DNA of 64,000 nt from SZUA-442 sp963753185 (lineage in GTDB: Bacteria > Actinomycetota > Acidimicrobiia > Spongiisociales > UBA5794): NCBI GenBank assembly GCA_963753185.1, contig CAVWBO010000007.1:434001-498000 (forward strand), in the 5' to 3' direction. Each line of letters starts with the position of its first letter. The first letter of the stretch is position 1. This document shows, one piece after another, positions 60,897-64,000 of this stretch. The notes under the pieces were generated by a model that saw nothing but the letters and a program-made list of their open reading frames with translations, did no database searches and was not told the DNA's origin. The position numbers were made by a program, and so were the translations under genes.

Positions 60897-62783
60897 ATGG
60901 GAAAACGATACGAACGGTTGACGACGCCGATGGTGCGTGACGGTGGCGAACTTCGGACGGCCTCTTGGCCTGAGGCACTGGAGCGGGCAGCGGCCGGCTT
61001 CGCAGCGGCCGACGGTGCGGCGACGGGCATGTTCTCGTGCTCGAAGGCGACCAACGAGATGAACTACGTCGCACAGAAGTTCGCACGCACGGTGCTCCAC
61101 ACCAACAACGTCGACAGCTGCAACCGCACCTGACACGCTCCTTCCGTCGTCGGTCTGGCGACAGTGTTCGGAGCGGGCGGCGGTACGTCGTCGTATGAGG
61201 AGATCGAGACCACGGATTGCATCGTCCTGTGGGGCTCGAACGCGCGGTCTGCCCACCCCATCTTCTTCCACCACCTCATGAAGGGTGTGCGCAACGGCGC
61301 ATCGATGTTCGTCGTCGACCCACGCCGGACAGACTCCGCCGAGTGGGCAGACGTCTGGCTCGGCATCGACGTGGGCTCCGACATCGCCCTCGCGAACGCG
61401 GTCGCCCGCGAGATCATCCATGCGGGCTTCGCCGACACCGACTTCATCGAGCGTGCAACGCAGGGTTTCGACGAGTTCGCGGCGTCCGTCGAGCCGTACA
61501 CGCTCGAGCTCGCCGAAGCGATCACCGGGGTTCCACGCACCGCAATCCGATCCCTCGCCCACACCTACGCGGCGGCCCCGACCGCCCAGCTGTGCTGGAC
61601 ACTCGGGATCACCGAACACCACAACGCCACCGACAACGTCCTGGCGCTCATCAACCTCGCCCTCCTCACCGGGCATGTCGGCCGGTACGGATCGGGCCTC
61701 GTCCCCATCCGGGGCCAGAACAACGTCCAGGGGGGTGGAGACATGGGTGCCCTCCCGAACAAGTTGCCCGGATTCCAGGACGTCCAGGACCCCGAGGCAA
61801 GGCGTCGGTTCGAGCAGGCGTGGAACACCGAGATCCCGACAAGCCCCGGTTGGCACGTCACCGAGATGTTCGACGCGATGGAGCGCGGGGACATCCGCGC
61901 CATGTACATCATCGGGGAGAACCCCGCGCAATCCGAGGCAGACACCGGCCGGGCCGTCGAGCTCCTCGAAGGCCTCGACCACCTCGTCGTGCAGGACATC
62001 TTCCTCACGCGAACCGCTCAGCTCGCGGACGTCGTCTTCCCCGCAGCAGCCGGTTGGGCCGAATCCGAGGGGACTGTCACGTCGTCCGAGCGCAGGGTCC
62101 AGAGGGTCCGCAAGGCACTCGATCCACCCGGTGATGCACGGGACGACCTCGACATCCTGTACGACCTCGCACGAACCCTCGGCCACGACTGGGGCGAGCC
62201 GGAGGCCGGGACCGTGTGGGACGAGGTGCGCACCCTCTCCCCGATGCACGCCGGCATGTCCTACGACCGCCTCGACGAGCTCGGAGGCATCCAGTGGCCA
62301 TGTCCCGACGACGACCACCCGGGGACCCAGTTCCTCCACGGATGGCTCTGGGACGAACCGATGGTCAGGGAGCCCGTGCCGTTCTCACCCGTGGAGTGGG
62401 CGCCACCGATCGATCCCCTCGACGACGACTACCCCATCCGGTTGACGACCGGTCGCCGTCTCGACGGGTACAACACGGGCGTGCAGTCGGGTGGATTCCG
62501 GTCGCCCATCCGACACGGTGCCGTCATCGACATGACACCGGAACAGGCAGAGGACCTCGGCGTATCCGATGGCACCATGGTTCGTGTCACGTCGCGCCGC
62601 GGTTCGATCGAGGTCCCCGTCCGTCTCACCAAGGGACTCCGGCGGGGTCTCGTGTTCATGGCGATCCATTCACCCGACGACGTCGACGTCAACACGCTCA
62701 CGCTCGATGCGTGGGATCCGAAATCGGGAACGGCAGAATTCAAGGCGACAGCAGTGCGGATCGAACCGGCATCGATGAGCTGA
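60897..62783 (+). CDS. fdhA: Selenocysteine-containing formate dehydrogenase alpha subunit
   Basis: A 628-residue molybdopterin oxidoreductase read through one in-frame TGA at codon 79 (61131-61133). The flanks, NNVDSCNRT before and HAPSVVGL after, align with the selenocysteine site of FdhF (NNVDCCARV-U-HGPSVAGL). The second active-site Arg is in VPIRGQNNVQG, and QDIFLTRTAQLADVVFPAA and the C-terminal MGD-binding block follow. A SECIS-like hairpin sits directly after the TGA. The ATG has AAGGAGGTGAG, so the start is secure; the N-terminal [4Fe-4S] domain normal in FdhF (CxxC-containing, about 60 residues) is absent. Oxidises formate to CO2 or the reverse, with electrons to the fused diaphorase downstream. 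Confidence 0.88.
61131..61175 (+). promoter_or_regulatory. UGA selenocysteine codon and bacterial SECIS hairpin
   Basis: After TGA (61131-61133), outer stem CGCTCC (61136-61141) pairs with GGAGCG (61170-61175); inner stem GTCGTC (61146-61151) pairs with GGCGAC (61157-61162, one G-U) and presents the loop GGTCT (61152-61156). The loop begins 18 bases after the UGA. From memory, the E. coli fdhF SECIS has the same GGUCU loop at the same 18-base distance; SelB reads it to insert selenocysteine. Confidence 0.85.
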
Positions 62784-62841
62784 GGCGAGCATCGACTATC
62801 AGACAACCTCCGACGCCCCGAGTGCCAGCGAGCGACTCGCC

Positions 62842-64000
62842 GTGGAATCCGTACTCGGCCAACCCGGCTCCGTGTGGGACGGCGGGGAGCGCTCCGACAT
62901 GGACGACCACGTCGCGTACGGGGGCTTCGGCCACGCATCGGACCGGCGTCACCTCCTCCTTCCGGCGCTGCACGCCGTCCAGTCCGCCATCGGGTGGGTG
63001 AGCCACGGAGCCATCAACTACATCGCTGAGCGACTGCCGGTCTCCCCGGCCGAGGCATTCGGCGTCGCGGACTTCTATGACCTGATCGCGACCAGCCAGC
63101 GTCCTGCCCGCGTCGCGTGGGTGTGTGACGACATCGCATGCAAAGCACGCGGGGTCGACGCCACGCTCGATTCGCTCGCCGCCAGGCTCGGACCTGCGGG
63201 CGAAGCCCACGGGGACGTCATGTGGAGGCGGTCACCGTGCCTCGGCCAATGCGAGAAGGGTTCGGCAGCCTTCGTCCAGATTGCGGGCGGAACCGACGTG
63301 TCCCTCGCTCCGGCATCGACGGAGACCATCATCGAGATCCTGCGGGCCGAGGTACCACGATCGGTGGTCGAGCCGACCGAGCCGACACTCGGGACCGCCC
63401 TCCTGTCCCGCCGATCGGGGTCGATCCACGACCACATCGTCGGGGAGGGTTTCGTCGGTCTGCGGACAGCACTGCGAATCGGGAGCCAGGCAGTGATCGA
63501 CGAGATCGAGGCGAGCGGACTGCGAGGGCGTGGCGGAGCCTCCTTCCCGGCGGCGCTCAAGTGGCGCGCCGTCGCCGAATCGGGCGAGCCGCGCTACGTC
63601 GTGTGCAACGCCGATGAGTCAGAGCCGGGGACGTTCAAGGATCGAGTCCTCATGGAAGCCGACCCATTCGGCCTCATCGAGGCGCTGACGATCGCCGCCT
63701 TCGCGGTCGGGGCGACCCAGCGGATACATCTACATCCGTGGCGAGTATCCGATCGCCCATCGGCGCCTCGCCGAAGCCATCGACGAGACCCGTCGTGCCG
63801 GCTTCCTCGGCGGGGACATAGCTGGGTCCGAGTTCTCCTTCGACATCGAGCTGCGAAGCGGCGCTGGTGCGTACATCTGCGGGGAGGAGACGGCCCTCTT
63901 CAACTCGATCGAGGGGTTCCGGGGTGAGCCTCGGCAGAAGCCTCCGTTCCCCACCGAGGCGGGGCTGTTCGGACGACCCACCCTCGTCAACAACGTCGAG
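62842..64000 (+). CDS. NuoE-NuoF fusion diaphorase subunit, frameshifted and cut by window end
   Basis: The N-terminal part is NuoE-like, a thioredoxin-fold [2Fe-2S] domain with C-x4-C (VCDDIACKARG) and C-x3-C (RRSPCLGQCEKG). It is joined to a NuoF-like domain with NADH motif GLRGRGGASFPAALKW and FMN motif CNADESEPGTFKDR. Near 63717 one extra base breaks the frame; the correct frame resumes GYIYIRGEYPIAHRR and runs to LVNNVE at the window edge. The NuoF C-terminal [4Fe-4S] site is beyond the window. It passes electrons from formate dehydrogenase to NAD+. The start could instead be ATG 62899. Confidence 0.85.

Noticed and set aside
61131..61133. TGA read as a nonsense mutation splitting the formate dehydrogenase into two pseudogene pieces
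   Set aside because: Both sides stay in one frame, the codon is at the known selenocysteine site, and a SECIS-like hairpin follows at the right distance.
1..64000. CRISPR arrays, rRNA or tRNA genes, insertion sequences, prophage
   Set aside because: No regularly spaced repeats with unique spacers, no tRNA T-loop pattern in gaps, and no transposase or phage proteins were found on reading.

Overview
The window is high-GC, densely coded DNA, most likely from an actinobacterium. Pointers are two LLM-class (F420/flavin type) oxidoreductases, a 190-residue dCTP deaminase of the actinobacterial kind, Thr-rich linkers on lipoproteins, a PspC/LiaFSR-like stress module, and many start codons lying 6-9 bases after a TANNNT -10 box (leaderless mRNAs). 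The secreted GDWDGDG-repeat and FAS1 proteins recall Acidimicrobiia; that placement is an inference. No rRNA, tRNA, CRISPR array, transposase or phage gene was seen. Most of the window is chromosomal core, with small accessory islands.

Layout. 1-4.9 kb: a minus-strand pyrimidine/hydantoin catabolic operon (ureidopropionase, class III aminotransferase, dihydropyrimidinase, LLM oxidoreductase). 5-10 kb: metal handling, with an ArsR-Acr3 arsenite operon, an intergenic repeat cluster, a CopB-type copper ATPase broken by eight single-base indels, and a membrane-anchored cytochrome c. 10-13.5 kb: MBL hydrolase, ceramidase-like membrane protein, type II NADH dehydrogenase, DUF1059. 13.5-17 kb: haem uptake hmuTUV plus a lipoprotein. 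17-27.7 kb: ASCH/winged-helix protein, TGS GTPase, repeat-rich spacer, esterase, Thr-rich secreted proteins, CoA transferase, a two-component system, PlsC-like acyltransferase, LLM oxidoreductase. 27.8-30.3 kb: a large secreted FAS1 protein. 30.9-33.7 kb: a persulfide-response island (CstR-like repressor, persulfide dioxygenase-rhodanese, three rhodaneses) with two ATACCC/GGGTAT operators. 33.7-36.4 kb: methyltransferase, DUF302, dcd, ygfZ. 36.4-41.5 kb: two ABC ATPases and a 1194-residue FtsX-like permease. 41.6-44.6 kb: OppD-like ATPase, EamA exporter, APH-like kinase. 44.6-47.8 kb: dnaB, rplI, rpsR, ssb, rpsF. 48-53.5 kb: assorted metabolic genes including panB. 53.5-57 kb: LiaFSR-like envelope-stress module. 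57-60.7 kb: argF and a beta-propeller secreted protein. 60.9-64 kb: formate dehydrogenase.

The most striking item is the formate dehydrogenase gene at 60897-62783. Its reading frame contains one in-frame TGA exactly where the molybdenum-ligating selenocysteine of FdhF sits, followed by a hairpin whose GGUCU loop lies 18 bases past the UGA, the arrangement I recall for the E. coli fdhF SECIS. The gene has a strong Shine-Dalgarno site and begins without the usual N-terminal [4Fe-4S] domain. It is followed by a fused NuoE-NuoF diaphorase, so this is probably an NAD-linked, selenium-dependent formate dehydrogenase whose remaining iron-sulfur subunit lies beyond the window.

A caveat runs through the window: at least thirteen single-base frame breaks occur (eight in the copper ATPase, one each near 20290, 29226, 30658, 48590 and 63717). 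Nearly all are insertions and they leave motifs intact, which suggests an unpolished assembly rather than gene decay.
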